Positions 25,390-38,003 are shown, counted from the first letter of the stretch. The stretch is DNA of 64,000 bases from Ereboglobus luteus (GCF_003096195.1 NZ_CP023004.1:535299-599298); one strand, 5' to 3'. The notes: generated from the sequence alone by a model not told the origin. Numbers and translations: made by a program.

Positions 25390-25409
25390 AATGTCTTAAA
25401 ACTTTTCGA

Positions 25410-26888
25410 TCATTGATTGTTCGCAATGCGAGTGGGCACGCGCCATGTAATTTCCGTGGATGCCGTCGCATCCGAAAATCGGGAGTAAGCCGAACTCTGG
25501 CGCGTCACGACAAATGCCTGAAACGCTCCGCGAGGTTGAAGCCTGATTTTTTCTCCGCTAATCGGATGACTGATTTGTGAAGCTTTGCGCCAAGGCGCCT
25601 TAATGCCACCAGATTTATTTTCCGGATGAGCATCCCAAAATAAGCCAAGGGCGATCCGTCGCAGGCGCGTTGAGGCAATGCAGTCCGCAAGCGTTTTTAT
25701 CACACCATCGTTGATTTGAAATGGCGCATCCTGCCATGATTGTTCCGTGTTTTCGTTTGCCCGCACATCGGGCGCGGGTTGCGGCCAGCGGCCTTTGCGG
25801 ATGTCATCAAGCGATGCTTGCAGTGCCGCCGTCTGGTTCAGCGCATTTGCCTCAATGCGCCGGCCCGCGGTCGATATTTTGCTGATCAGAAGAACTGCAC
25901 GCTGAAGCGCTGAGGAAAATGTCATTTTCCCGGAATCGAGTGGGGCATTGCCGAATTCGCGATACATGCGGCGCATCTGGTATTGTTGCGCCAAAATCGC
26001 CTCGGTCGCATAATCCAGCAGCAATTGTTCGTCGGCGCATGACGCGAGTTCCTGTAGCTGGGCGGGTGATGCGTCGACGCCCTGCACGAGGGTTTCCTCA
26101 ATAATCGCCCACAGTAAATCGTTCGTGGCGAGGTAGGCCGGCCATTGCCAGCAACCGGGCGCGGTTTGCAAGTGCCGGAGCATGCGCAAACCGTCGCATG
26201 CAAGTGAAAATGCTTGGGCTGGCTGGCCGTAGTGCAGCATTCGGCGGGCTTGCCGTGCGGCTATCATGAGAGGCATGGCGTTGAGGGAGTCCGAAGCACC
26301 GTCACGTGAACAGTATTTTTCCGGCAGCGCGAATGCGGGCTTGCGAGCGGCTTCACGCAACTCATCAAGCACGGCGGCTTCCTCAGGAGAAGCGGTCGTG
26401 TCGTTTGGCGAAGTCTGCCGCATATCGGAAGTTGTCCGTTGTTCCCAAAGGCGGCTGCTTACCTCGCAGGCGCGCAGATAAGGCAGGGCTGCGTTGTCCT
26501 CATCGGCCACTGGCGCGAAGACCAGGGGCGGAAGCGTGTCCGCGACTCCGGCGGCGGCTGCCCGGTTTTTGACATTGCCCGCCATCGTCGCAGTGCGCGC
26601 GTGGCTGACCGCCATCGTGGCGGACAGGCCAAGCCAGAGCGGGCTGGTGTAACAGAGCGCGGCAAAGGCGACGGTTCCAATGCCCGGGCTCGGACGGCGT
26701 ATCTGTTCCTGCGTCATGCGGGCCAGGCTTGCGCGCTGCGGAAGCGCAAAGTGCTTCCATTGCGGTGCCCTAAATTCGGCGAGTATGCGGCATGTGACGG
26801 TTTTTTCATCGGAACCAGGCGGCATTTCCTTGCGCAAGCGCGTGACGAGGCCCGCGAGATTCCAATCGTTCACCACACGCAACAGCAT
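25410..26888 (-). CDS. Membrane-anchored protein of unknown function, M50 partner
   Basis: I do not recognise a family for this 492-residue product. A hydrophobic segment lies at about 72-95 (VAFAALCYTSPLWLGLSATM). The frame upstream of the ATG continues as a membrane-like stretch overlapping the previous gene, so the true start may be earlier and non-ATG. The rest is helical, with a motif-poor central part (QARRMLHYGQPAQAFSLACDG) reminiscent of tetratricopeptide-like packing. It begins 20 bases behind the stop of the M50 protease gene, so the two are probably translationally linked and act together, as substrate, adaptor or regulator (inference). Confidence 0.72.
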   Translation of the reverse strand: MLLRVVNDWNLAGLVTRLRKEMPPGSDEKTVTCRILAEFRAPQWKHFALPQRASLARMTQEQIRRPSPGIGTVAFAALCYTSPLWLGLSATMAVSHARTATMAGNVKNRAAAAGVADTLPPLVFAPVADEDNAALPYLRACEVSSRLWEQRTTSDMRQTSPNDTTASPEEAAVLDELREAARKPAFALPEKYCSRDGASDSLNAMPLMIAARQARRMLHYGQPAQAFSLACDGLRMLRHLQTAPGCWQWPAYLATNDLLWAIIEETLVQGVDASPAQLQELASCADEQLLLDYATEAILAQQYQMRRMYREFGNAPLDSGKMTFSSALQRAVLLISKISTAGRRIEANALNQTAALQASLDDIRKGRWPQPAPDVRANENTEQSWQDAPFQINDGVIKTLADCIASTRLRRIALGLFWDAHPENKSGGIKAPWRKASQISHPISGEKIRLQPRGAFQAFVVTRQSSAYSRFSDATASTEITWRVPTRIANNQ

Positions 26889-26908
26889 AAAGGCGCCCAG
26901 CGCCGCGA

Positions 26909-28267
26909 TCAGATAAGCGCCGCCGCCCCGAGTCCCAACGCAATCAGAGCGAGCGCGCTCACGGCAGTGAACACGGCGCGCAGCCGCGGGGCGCGGGAAA
27001 CGAGGGCGACATCGGCGATCTGTCCTCCGTCGAGCGGAAGGATGGGAAGCAGGTTGAAGGCGTTAAACACAATAAACATGATCCCGGCTTGGGACAGCCA
27101 CGGCATTGAGGCAGGGTCGTCGGGCGCAAAAAGCAGCATGGCAATGCCCGCAAAAATGCCGGGCAACGGGCCGAGAAAAAGGATCACAAGGTGTTTCCAA
27201 GGCGCGAGCACAAGCGGGTCGCGCGCGACCGCCGCGCCGCCGAAGAACGGGAGAAAGAGAAGCTGGGTGTCCTTGTAACCGAACAGTTTCATTCCGAGCA
27301 GGTGGCCGCATTCGTGAATTGTGAGCGCAATCGCAATCACAACTACCGTTTCCCACGACATGATCCAGCGCAGTGCAATAATGAACAGCGCAAGCGAACC
27401 GAGCATGATGAGCAATTTTGGGAGCCATGCGGATGACTGGCCGCGCCTTTGAGATTCCATCATGGCGTGATGTTGAAACCAATCCATTTCAGCTTGATTT
27501 TCAACGCTCATGAGCGGCGGCGGTGATTGCAGCGTGCGCATGCGCGCGGCTTCGCGCTTGTCGATTGCGAGCGATTCGCGAATGAGGCGTCGGGCGATTT
27601 TCAGGCGTGCGAAAAACCGCAGTTGCAGCGTGCCGTCGGGTCGTGTGAATGCGACGGGTGACGCGCGCAACATGGCTTCGTGCTCGCCGGTGAGATCATT
27701 GAGCAGTTGCGCGAAGTCGCCAGCGGCGGCCAGCTCGACGGTGAGGACGCCCTGTTTTGCCGCGTCCTCAACGCGCGCGAGATGCCGCGCAATGAGATCT
27801 TTTAAGTCGGCGTCGGGCAGGGCCACGTCTTGGAGGCGTGCTGGCGGCGGGATTATCTCATGTTGCTCGATTGAGCGCGTGACCAGCACCTGTCCGTTGG
27901 AAAGTTTACTAACGAGAGTGACATGGCATTCCCCGGGGCGGACCGTGGGTTCGTTGGGACGCAACAGCGCGCTGACACCTTGCCCGGGCAAAATATATTC
28001 GATGCAGGGAATGGGAATGTCCGCATGGATTGCCAGCTGGATTGTGTGTTCGTGACGCCGGACAAAACCCTCGCCCAAAAGAACGGATTCCTGCGTGATG
28101 GCGAGTTCACGGAGCCACACAGGCGTGTCATTTTCGGCGACGGGCGTGATGCGGTTTCCAGTGAATTTGGTTTTGCCGAGAAAACGCACGACGGAGAGAA
28201 GGCGCACGATTTGAAAACCTAACCAAAGGCCGATGATGGCAACAATGAGCCATGTGATGGTTTGCAT
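26909..28267 (-). CDS. M50-type intramembrane metalloprotease
   Basis: This 452-residue membrane protein has a site-2-protease-like core. The zinc motif HECGH is at 318-322 in a transmembrane helix and the third ligand motif LPLDGG has D413. An N-terminal helix (about 3-24) is followed by a roughly 250-residue soluble region, unusual for SpoIVFB/RseP types, which could sense or recruit a substrate. There is no PDZ domain. The in-frame region upstream of 28288 runs antisense to carB and is not coding here. ATG 28267 is chosen as the start before the membrane helix; 28288 is an alternative. It forms a pair with the following unknown gene. Confidence 0.82.
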   Translation of the reverse strand: MQTITWLIVAIIGLWLGFQIVRLLSVVRFLGKTKFTGNRITPVAENDTPVWLRELAITQESVLLGEGFVRRHEHTIQLAIHADIPIPCIEYILPGQGVSALLRPNEPTVRPGECHVTLVSKLSNGQVLVTRSIEQHEIIPPPARLQDVALPDADLKDLIARHLARVEDAAKQGVLTVELAAAGDFAQLLNDLTGEHEAMLRASPVAFTRPDGTLQLRFFARLKIARRLIRESLAIDKREAARMRTLQSPPPLMSVENQAEMDWFQHHAMMESQRRGQSSAWLPKLLIMLGSLALFIIALRWIMSWETVVVIAIALTIHECGHLLGMKLFGYKDTQLLFLPFFGGAAVARDPLVLAPWKHLVILFLGPLPGIFAGIAMLLFAPDDPASMPWLSQAGIMFIVFNAFNLLPILPLDGGQIADVALVSRAPRLRAVFTAVSALALIALGLGAAALI

Positions 28268-28330
28268 AGTGTCATGCAAATTGCCCATTGGATTTGTGCC
28301 AGTGCAAAATGGGACATGACTTTGGGATGC

Positions 28331-28374
28331 AAAAAAAGCGGCACGGAGGATGTCCGTGCCGCTTTGATTTTTTT
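28331..28374 (-). terminator. Intrinsic terminator of carB
   Basis: AAAGCGGCACGGA (28335-28347) pairs perfectly with TCCGTGCCGCTTT (28353-28365). On the minus strand the stem is followed by TTTTTTTGC (28337 downward). It separates carB from the M50 gene. Confidence 0.9.
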
Positions 28375-28387
28375 GGCAAGCGGTGCC

Positions 28388-28415
28388 GAGGGCGCACGCG
28401 AGGTGCGCCCTTACG
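28388..28415. repeat. CGTAA-type palindrome behind carB
   Basis: Read on the minus strand it starts CGTAAGGGCGCACCTCGCGT, four bases behind the carB stop codon. It matches the element at 6121-6148 at 26 of 28 positions. It is in the same orientation relative to the upstream gene. Confidence 0.85.
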
Positions 28416-28419
28416 ATGA

Positions 28420-31641
<3,222 letters not shown>

Positions 31642-31751
31642 GTGTGTGGAAGGATTTGTGTAGGTTCGGGGCGCGAGTGATAAATATTTCGTTACGCGTA
31701 GTCGATGGAAATTTTTGTAATAAAATTTGGAGGCGAAAAGTCCCCCGTTCG

Positions 31752-32641
31752 TCAGGTAATCCGAGCCTCCGCGACAAACGCATCACGCCCGAGGGCGGCG
31801 CGCGCGCATTCCATCATTTCGCGCACAGCGTCCCCTGTCGCGTCATCGCGCAGCAACGCAAAACACGCGCTTCCGCTTCCGCTCATTCCCGCCGCCACGC
31901 CGAAGCGCCCGCGCAATCGAGCCAGCAGCACCGGTAGTGCCACGAATTTTTCAAACGCCACCGGCTCCATGTTGTTGAACAATAAATCCTCCGCGCCCGC
32001 CGCCGCGTTTTCGAGCCACGCCGCAAGCCGGGATTCCGCCTTTTCCCCCGCCAAGTAGCTCTCCGGCGCGCGCGCGGCCATCCGGCGATAAGACCATGCG
32101 GTGTTGATGCTCACGTCCGGCTTGAAAATCAGAATCCGGCGCCCGGCCAGCCTTCGCGCCGCGACCTCGGGGAGCGGCTCCGCGCGTTCGCCGCGTCCGC
32201 GCATCACGACCGGGCCGCCATGCAAAAACAGCGCGCAATCCGACCCGAGCCCGCCCGCAAGCTCCACCAGTTGCGCGCGCCCCAGCGGCCGCCCTGCCGC
32301 ATCGTTCAACGCGCGCAAAACCATCGCCGCGTTGCTGCTTCCGCCGCCAAGCCCCGCGCCCGTAGGAATCCGCTTGTGCAGAAAAAAACGCGCGCCCCCC
32401 CCCACCCGCTTGCGTTGCGAAACGCCTCCGCCGCCCGCAAAACCAAGTTCGTCGCATCCACCGGCACCGTGGCGTCCGTGCATATCAGTTCAAACGGCAC
32501 GCCCTCGGCCAGAAACTCGATCCGTATCTCGTCGCCAAACGACACAGGCGCCACGACCGAAAGCAAATCGTGAAACCCGTCAGCCCTCCGCCCCGTGATG
32601 GCGAGGAACAGGTTGATTTTTGCCGGGGAAAAAATGGACAC
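31752..32641 (-). pseudogene. ispE: 4-diphosphocytidyl-2-C-methyl-D-erythritol kinase, frameshifted
   Basis: IspE phosphorylates CDP-ME in the MEP isoprenoid pathway. The N-terminal part (32641 down to about 32400: FSPAKINLFLAITGRRADGF, the GHMP start) and the C-terminal part (about 32395 to 31752: IPTGAGLGGGSSNAAM, the ATP loop, and AAGMSGSGSACFALL) are in different frames. One extra base in the G9 tract (32395-32403) or T7 tract (32382-32388) of the coding strand joins them into a normal 296-residue IspE. As the pathway is normally essential, a sequencing error is more likely than true loss. The start is taken as GTG 32641, with no clear ribosome-binding site. Confidence 0.85.
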
Positions 32642-32823
32642 CGTGTGCACGTCGCGCCCATTCAAACACAAAACTCCCGGCACGTTGCAACACTGCTGAC
32701 CTCCGCGCATATTTATTTTCGTAAAAACAGGCAATCATCCGCTGGACACACGTCCGCATTTTGCACATCCTCGTTGTTTTAGTTTTTCGCCCTTCCCGCC
32801 CAAGTCCTCATCAAAACAACACC

Positions 32824-33552
32824 ATGCGCACATCACGTCTCGTTGTATCCGCCGGCCTCGCCGCGGCTCTCATTCTGGGTGCCATCGGCTGCTCGAAAAA
32901 AACGCCCGCAAGCATCCATCTCTTCAATGGCAAGGACCTCGCCGGATGGACGGCCTACGCAAAGGGAGACAATCCCGACGCCGCCAAGACTTGGGGCGTC
33001 GCCAACGGCGTGATCACCGACACCGGCAAACCCGCCGGATATCTTCGCACCGCGCAACGCTACTCCAACTACCGCCTCACCGTCGAATGGCGCTGGCTCG
33101 AGGCGCCCGTCGATGCCAAGGGCAAAATCAAAAGGCGCAACAGCGGCGTGCTCCTCCACATGCAAGACGAGGACGCCGTCTGGCCAAAATCCATCGAGGC
33201 GCAGCTCATGGAGGGAAACGCGGGCGACTTCTGGATCATCGGCGGCGTTGACACCAATGAACACAAAGCCGCGCGCGAAACCGCGGTCGCCGCCGCAGGA
33301 GACGATGAAAAGGCAAAACAAAAGGCCCTGAAAAATCGCCGCCTCGCAAAAAAATCCCCGTCCTCCGAAAAACCCGCCGGCGAATGGAACACCTACGAAA
33401 TCGTCTGCGCCGGCGACACCGTCACGATCACCGTCAACGGCGTTGAGCAAAACCGCGTCACCGGCGTCACCGTGAGCGAAGGCCACATCTGCCTCCAGTC
33501 CGAGGGCGCGCCGATGGAATTTCGCAACGTCATACTCACTCCCCTCAAATAA
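32824..33552 (+). CDS. DUF1080 (3-keto-disaccharide hydrolase-like) lipoprotein
   Basis: This exported lipoprotein has 242 residues, a lipobox GAIGC (C23) and one DUF1080 concanavalin-like domain: HLFNGKDLAGWTAY, WGVANGVITDTG, LTVEWRW, NSGVLLHMQ and GEWNTYEIVC. Members of this family were shown to act on 3-keto-glucosides or are attached to carbohydrate turnover. The Lys/Ala-rich insertion (about 145-185) is unusual. ATG 32824 starts the signal; upstream in-frame codons are not convincing. It is followed at 84 bases by the Gfo/Idh/MocA oxidoreductase, a pairing typical of sugar oxidation-hydrolysis schemes. Confidence 0.9.
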   Translation: MRTSRLVVSAGLAAALILGAIGCSKKTPASIHLFNGKDLAGWTAYAKGDNPDAAKTWGVANGVITDTGKPAGYLRTAQRYSNYRLTVEWRWLEAPVDAKGKIKRRNSGVLLHMQDEDAVWPKSIEAQLMEGNAGDFWIIGGVDTNEHKAARETAVAAAGDDEKAKQKALKNRRLAKKSPSSEKPAGEWNTYEIVCAGDTVTITVNGVEQNRVTGVTVSEGHICLQSEGAPMEFRNVILTPLK

Positions 33553-33636
33553 TCCTCCCTTTTCACCAGACTCTTTTTGGCGCGCCAGCGCTCCAACTCT
33601 AAACCCTAAGCCATAAACTCAACCAAACTAAAACTC

Positions 33637-34929
33637 ATGACACAACTAACACGTCGTAAATTCCTCGGAACCGCAGCCGCGATCTCCGCCGTGCCGCTCC
33701 TCACGAAACTCCCCGCAGCCGCGTTTGCAGCCGGCTCGGACCGCATCAAGGTCGGTGTCATCGGCACCGGCGGTCGCGGCGTCGGCGCCATGCGCAACTG
33801 CCTCGCCGCCGATCCCTCCGTGGTCGTCTGGGCGCTCGGTGATGTTTTCAAGGACCGCGTTGATGAAGCCCGCGAAAAACTGATCAAGGGCAGCCCGAAA
33901 AGCCGCAAGCCCTCCGCCCCGGTTCCGTCCGACCGTTTTTTTGCCACACCCGAACGCTGCTTCTCCGGCTTCGACGCCTACAAACAAGTCATCGCCTCGG
34001 GTGTTGACCTCGTCATCCTCGCCGCGCCCCCGGGCTTCCGCCCGCTGCACCTCGAGGCCGCCGTCAACGCCGGCAAGCACGTCTTCGCCGAAAAACCCGT
34101 CGCGGTCGATCCCGCCGGCGTGCGCAAAGTCATCTCCGTCGGCGAGCTCGCCAAGCAAAAGAGACTCGCCATCGTCGCGGGCACGCAACGCCGCCACGCC
34201 GCCAACTACCTCGAAACCATGCGCCGCATCCACGACGGTGCCATCGGCGAACTCGTCGGCGGCCAGTGCTACTGGCTCCAGGAGGGCCTCTGGCACCGCG
34301 GGCGCAACCCCGAGTGGACCGAGATGGAATACCAGCTGCGCAACTGGCTCTATTTCACCTGGCTCAGCGGCGACCACATCGTCGAGCAACACGTCCACAA
34401 CATCGACGTCATGAACTGGGCCTTCGGCGGCCCTCCCGTGAAAGCCCTCGGCATGGGCGGACGCCAGGCGCGCACCGACCCGAAATACGGCGACGCCTAC
34501 GATCACTTCTCCGTCGAATTTGAATACGCCAATGGCGTGCGCGTGCAAAGCCTCTGCCGCCAGACCCCCAACGCCCAGCGCCGCGTCAACGAGCGCGTCG
34601 TCGGCACCAAGGGCTACGCCATGGCCGACGGCAAAATCTTCGGCGCAAACAAATGGAAATACGACGGCGACACACCCGACGCCTTCAAGGACGAGCACGT
34701 TGACCTCATCAGGAGCATCCGCGACGGCAACCCGCTCAACGAAGCCAAACGCATTGCCGAGAGCACGCTCACCGCGATCCTCGGGCGCACCTCCGCCTAC
34801 ACGGGCAAGGAAATCAATTACAACTGGATACTCAACGCCTCGAAACAAGACCTCACGCCGTCGCGTTACGAACTCGGCGCCGCGCCCGAAGTCGTGATTC
34901 CCATCCCCGGCGTGACGCCGCTCGTGTGA
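33637..34929 (+). CDS. Gfo/Idh/MocA-family oxidoreductase, Tat-exported
   Basis: This NAD(P)-dependent sugar oxidoreductase has 430 residues. The twin-arginine signal TRRKFLGTAAAISAVP indicates folded export to the periplasm. The Rossmann part has VGVIGTGGRGVGAM, and the family's EKP motif appears as FAEKPVAVDPA. A C-terminal alpha/beta domain shows DHIVEQHVHNIDVMNWAFGG, the substrate-side His/Asp region. It lies directly behind the DUF1080 lipoprotein, consistent with periplasmic 3-keto sugar chemistry (inference from family pairing). Confidence 0.93.
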   Translation: MTQLTRRKFLGTAAAISAVPLLTKLPAAAFAAGSDRIKVGVIGTGGRGVGAMRNCLAADPSVVVWALGDVFKDRVDEAREKLIKGSPKSRKPSAPVPSDRFFATPERCFSGFDAYKQVIASGVDLVILAAPPGFRPLHLEAAVNAGKHVFAEKPVAVDPAGVRKVISVGELAKQKRLAIVAGTQRRHAANYLETMRRIHDGAIGELVGGQCYWLQEGLWHRGRNPEWTEMEYQLRNWLYFTWLSGDHIVEQHVHNIDVMNWAFGGPPVKALGMGGRQARTDPKYGDAYDHFSVEFEYANGVRVQSLCRQTPNAQRRVNERVVGTKGYAMADGKIFGANKWKYDGDTPDAFKDEHVDLIRSIRDGNPLNEAKRIAESTLTAILGRTSAYTGKEINYNWILNASKQDLTPSRYELGAAPEVVIPIPGVTPLV

Positions 34930-34949
34930 TTTGGACTTCGCCAATCGCA

Positions 34950-34983
34950 ACAAGGGGCGGCGCTTAGCCGCCCCTTTGTTTTG
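34950..34983 (+). terminator. Intrinsic terminator behind the Gfo/Idh/MocA gene
   Basis: AAGGGGCGGC (34952-34961) pairs with GCCGCCCCTT (34967-34976) around GCTTA, followed by TGTTTTG. Confidence 0.85.
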
Positions 34984-35052
34984 CGCAAACCGCCCCGCCC
35001 CAACCAGCCCTCTTGACAGCGCGCGCGCTCCGCCTTAATTCACGTTTCCCGT

Positions 35053-35670
35053 ATGGAGGCTGTCCTCGAACAACCAGTGCTGGTCTTAAATCGCCTTTGG
35101 CAGGCGATTAATGTGATCGGCGCCAAACGCGCCTTTGCGTTGCTTGCGCGGGGACACGCCCAAGTCGTCCATCATCACGAAGAGGACTTCCATACCTTCT
35201 CGATGATGGACTGGATCGACTTCTCGCACCACAACCCGCCCCTGACCGACAACGAAATCGTCCACACACCCACCCGCCGCATCCGCCTGCCCCGCGTCAT
35301 CCTGCTCACCTTTTTCGACAAGCTCCCCTGCAAGGAACTCAAGCTCACCCGCAACAACGTCTTCGAGCGCGACAAAAACCAGTGCCAGTATTGCGCAAAG
35401 ATTTTCCCGAGGGAGGAACTCAACCTCGACCACGTGATTCCGCGCCACTACAACGGACGCACCACATGGGAAAACATCGTCTGCTCCTGCATCCGCTGCA
35501 ACACGAGAAAAGCCAACCGCCTCCCCCATGAGGCTGGAATGCGCCTCATCCGCAAACCGCAAAAACCCAAATGGCGCCCCGTGATCAGCCTCATGCTGAG
35601 CCGCCACGACCGCGAAATGTGGAAGGACTACCTCGACCTCGCATACTGGAACGTGGAATTGGAGGAGTGA
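35053..35670 (+). CDS. HNH endonuclease family protein
   Basis: This 205-residue protein has an HNH nuclease fold at about 105-160: two Cys pairs (CQYC and CSCIRC) that bind a structural zinc, and the LDHVIPRHYNG-type catalytic strand, then TTWENIVCSC and N(T)RKANR. The N-terminal half (VLNRLWQAINVIGAKRAFAL) is the conserved cap of a widespread single-gene HNH family that has no known restriction partner. No methylase or toxin partner is near; the next gene is rpsA, nearly 300 bases on. Its substrate is unknown. Confidence 0.88.
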   Translation: MEAVLEQPVLVLNRLWQAINVIGAKRAFALLARGHAQVVHHHEEDFHTFSMMDWIDFSHHNPPLTDNEIVHTPTRRIRLPRVILLTFFDKLPCKELKLTRNNVFERDKNQCQYCAKIFPREELNLDHVIPRHYNGRTTWENIVCSCIRCNTRKANRLPHEAGMRLIRKPQKPKWRPVISLMLSRHDREMWKDYLDLAYWNVELEE

Positions 35671-35966
35671 GCCGGCGCGTTGCCGTTTTTCACAGGGGCG
35701 TTGCTTGCGACTCCCAATTCGGCATCACGCAGACCGAAAATTCCTAAAAAATTCCCGCTTGCCCTGCCCCAATCTTTCCCCATCTTTTTGACCTCTTGCG
35801 GCACTCACTCATGTCAAGCCGGCGCGCCGCATCGCTTCCGCCGGCCTCAGTAACCGTTAACCTTCAACCAAACGGCTTCACACGAAGCCTCCCGCGAAGG
35901 GCCGGCGTCCCGAAGCGAGGCGAAGGTTCCGCGCGACGCGTCCCACGGACGCACTGAAAGACACAC
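35671..35966 (+). promoter_or_regulatory. rpsA: rpsA leader region
   Basis: The space before rpsA contains GC-rich segments that could fold (GCCGGCGCGCCGC... paired with ...GCCGGC near 35817-35848, and repeated CGAAGC/GCGAAG blocks near 35875-35930). An S1 mRNA often carries such an autoregulatory leader. No firm promoter could be assigned; TTGACC at 35788 has a poor -10. Confidence 0.4.
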
Positions 35967-37652
35967 ATGAGTCAAATAATGAAAGATCTGCTCGCCGAAT
36001 CCAGCTTCGACAAGCTCAAGGAAGGCCAGATCGTCCCCGGCACCATCACCGAAATTCGCCAAAACGAAGTTGTCGTCGATATCGGCGGCAAATCCGAAGG
36101 CCTCATTCCCGCCAGCGAATTCATCGACATCGGCGAACTCCAGATCGGCTCCCAGATCGACGTTTACGTTGAGAAACTGGAAGACAAAAACGGAATGCCC
36201 ACGCTCTCCTACGACAAGGCCGAGCAAAAGAAAAACTGGGACAACATCCTCACACGCTTCCCCGAGGGCTCCATCGCCTCCGGCCGCGTCCGCGCCAAGG
36301 TCAAGGGCGGCCTCATCGTCTCCATCGGCGTTGACTCCTTCCTGCCCGCCTCGCACATCGACGTGCAGCCCCCCAAGAACCTCGACCAATACGTCGGCCA
36401 GACCTATGATTTCAAGGTTCTCAAAATCAACCTCGACCGCAAAAACATCGTTCTCTCCCGCCGCGAGCTCATCGAGGAACAGCGCACCAGCAAACGCCGC
36501 GCCCTCCTCGAATCCATCGAGCCCGGCCAGGTCCGCAAGGGTGTCGTCAAGAACATCACCGACTTCGGCGCGTTCATCGACCTCGACGGCATGGACGGCC
36601 TCCTCCACATCACCGACATGAGCTGGGGCCGCATCACGCACCCCTCCGAAATGCTCAAGCAGGGCGAGGAAATCCAGGTCATGATCATCGAAGTGAACCG
36701 CGACAAAGAGCGCGTTTCCCTCGGCCTCAAGCAGACCACCAAGAATCCTTGGGATGACATCGAGCAGAAGTTCCCCGTCGGCGCGAAGGTGCACGGCAAG
36801 GTTGTCAACCTCGTCCCCTACGGCGCGTTCATCGAAATCGAACCCGGCGTCGAAGGCCTCGTGCACATCACCGAAATGTCCTGGACCAAGCGCATCACGA
36901 AACCCTCCGAACTGCTCAAAGTCGGACAGGAACTCGACGCGGTTGTCCTCGGCATCCAGAAGGACGAGCAAAAGATCTCGCTCGGCCTCCGCCAGCTCGA
37001 AGCAAACCCGTGGGAAATGGTTCGCCACAACTACCCGATCGGCGCCCGCGTCCATGGCAAGGTTCGCAACATGACCACCTACGGCGCGTTCATCGAGCTC
37101 GAGGAAGGCATCGACGGCATGGTTCACGTCTCCGACATGAGCTGGACCCGCAAGGTCAACCACCCGTCCGAAATGCTCAAGAAGGGCGACGAAGTGGACG
37201 CCATCGTCCTCGACGTCGATCCCTCGCAGCAGCGCATCAGCCTCGGCATGAAGCAACTCACCACCGATCCCTGGGCCGACATCGACGCCCACTTCAAGAT
37301 CGGCGACGTTGTCACCGGCGTTGTCACGAAGATCACCAGCTTCGGCGCCTTCGTGGAGCTCAAGGACGGCATCGACGGCCTCGTGCACATCTCGCAAATC
37401 AGCGAGGACCGCATCGAGAAGGTCAAGGACGTGCTCAAGCCCGGCCAGGAAGTCACCGCCCGCGTCATCAAGATTGACACCGCCGAGCGCCGTCTCGGTC
37501 TCTCGATCAAGGCCGCCAACTACTCCGCGGAGCAGCTCGCGTCCGAAACCGCGACGCTCGAGGCGCTCACCCGCGACAGCAGCGGCGACATGATGAACCT
37601 CGGCGACATCCTCGACGCCGCCTCCGGCGACAAGGAAAAATCCGCCGAATAA
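35967..37652 (+). CDS. rpsA: 30S ribosomal protein S1
   Basis: This is bS1, 561 residues with six S1 OB-fold repeats, roughly at 22-90, 107-170, 190-260, 277-347, 364-434 and 449-519. The last four carry the RNA-binding signature (TDFGAFIDLDGMDGLLHITD, YGAFIEIEPGVEGLVHIT, YGAFIELEEGIDGMVHVS, FGAFVELKDGIDGLVHIS). Each is followed by the DKERVSLGLKQ-type strand. It binds mRNA at the ribosome platform to start translation, which matters because many genes in this window lack a strong Shine-Dalgarno. A strong terminator follows. Confidence 0.97.
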   Translation: MSQIMKDLLAESSFDKLKEGQIVPGTITEIRQNEVVVDIGGKSEGLIPASEFIDIGELQIGSQIDVYVEKLEDKNGMPTLSYDKAEQKKNWDNILTRFPEGSIASGRVRAKVKGGLIVSIGVDSFLPASHIDVQPPKNLDQYVGQTYDFKVLKINLDRKNIVLSRRELIEEQRTSKRRALLESIEPGQVRKGVVKNITDFGAFIDLDGMDGLLHITDMSWGRITHPSEMLKQGEEIQVMIIEVNRDKERVSLGLKQTTKNPWDDIEQKFPVGAKVHGKVVNLVPYGAFIEIEPGVEGLVHITEMSWTKRITKPSELLKVGQELDAVVLGIQKDEQKISLGLRQLEANPWEMVRHNYPIGARVHGKVRNMTTYGAFIELEEGIDGMVHVSDMSWTRKVNHPSEMLKKGDEVDAIVLDVDPSQQRISLGMKQLTTDPWADIDAHFKIGDVVTGVVTKITSFGAFVELKDGIDGLVHISQISEDRIEKVKDVLKPGQEVTARVIKIDTAERRLGLSIKAANYSAEQLASETATLEALTRDSSGDMMNLGDILDAASGDKEKSAE

Positions 37653-37693
37653 GCGGACGCTTCATTCATCAGCAAAAAACACTCAACAACACC

Positions 37694-37726
37694 AAGCGCC
37701 CGGCCCAAACCGCCGGGCGCTTTTTT
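37694..37726 (+). terminator. Intrinsic terminator of rpsA
   Basis: AAGCGCCCGGC (37694-37704) pairs perfectly with GCCGGGCGCTT (37712-37722) around CCAAACC, followed by six T. Confidence 0.93.
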
Positions 37727-37931
37727 GCGCACAAGCACCAGCTTGCAATACCACTTGCGAGTGAGATTTAGACCTGAGGGGGAGGGTGCGTGCTTGCCGG
37801 ACGCGCCGAAAATCACGAGAGGAAAACAACACGGCGGTTGGCAGAATGTCGCCAACGCCCGGAACGGCGAAACCGCCCAAGCGTTGACGACACCAAAGAA
37901 TAAATCCCATCCGCAAATGGCAACGGCACCG
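37727..37931. other. Intergenic region between rpsA and the M13 peptidase
   Basis: No gene is supported in the gap. The segment 37892-37920 resembles 2185-2214 near hutI. The far part is filled by a palindromic element (37932-38003). Confidence 0.45.
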
Positions 37932-38003
37932 CGGCAGGGCAAAGCATCAGGCTGAGCCGAAATCATGGTGCGCGCGGCTCAGCCGGGAGGCTTCGCCCTG
38001 CCG
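37932..38003. repeat. Palindromic element, family with 57954-58015
   Basis: The left arm 37932-37959 and right arm 37975-38003 are largely complementary (about 24 of 28, one gap) around a 15-base loop. The right arm reads CGGCTCAGCC..GAGGCTTCGCCCTGCCG. The copy at 57954-58015 keeps the same architecture and the GGCTCA..CGGGAGGGTTCGCCCT-type core. It may form a bidirectional hairpin between rpsA and the convergent peptidase gene. Confidence 0.75.
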
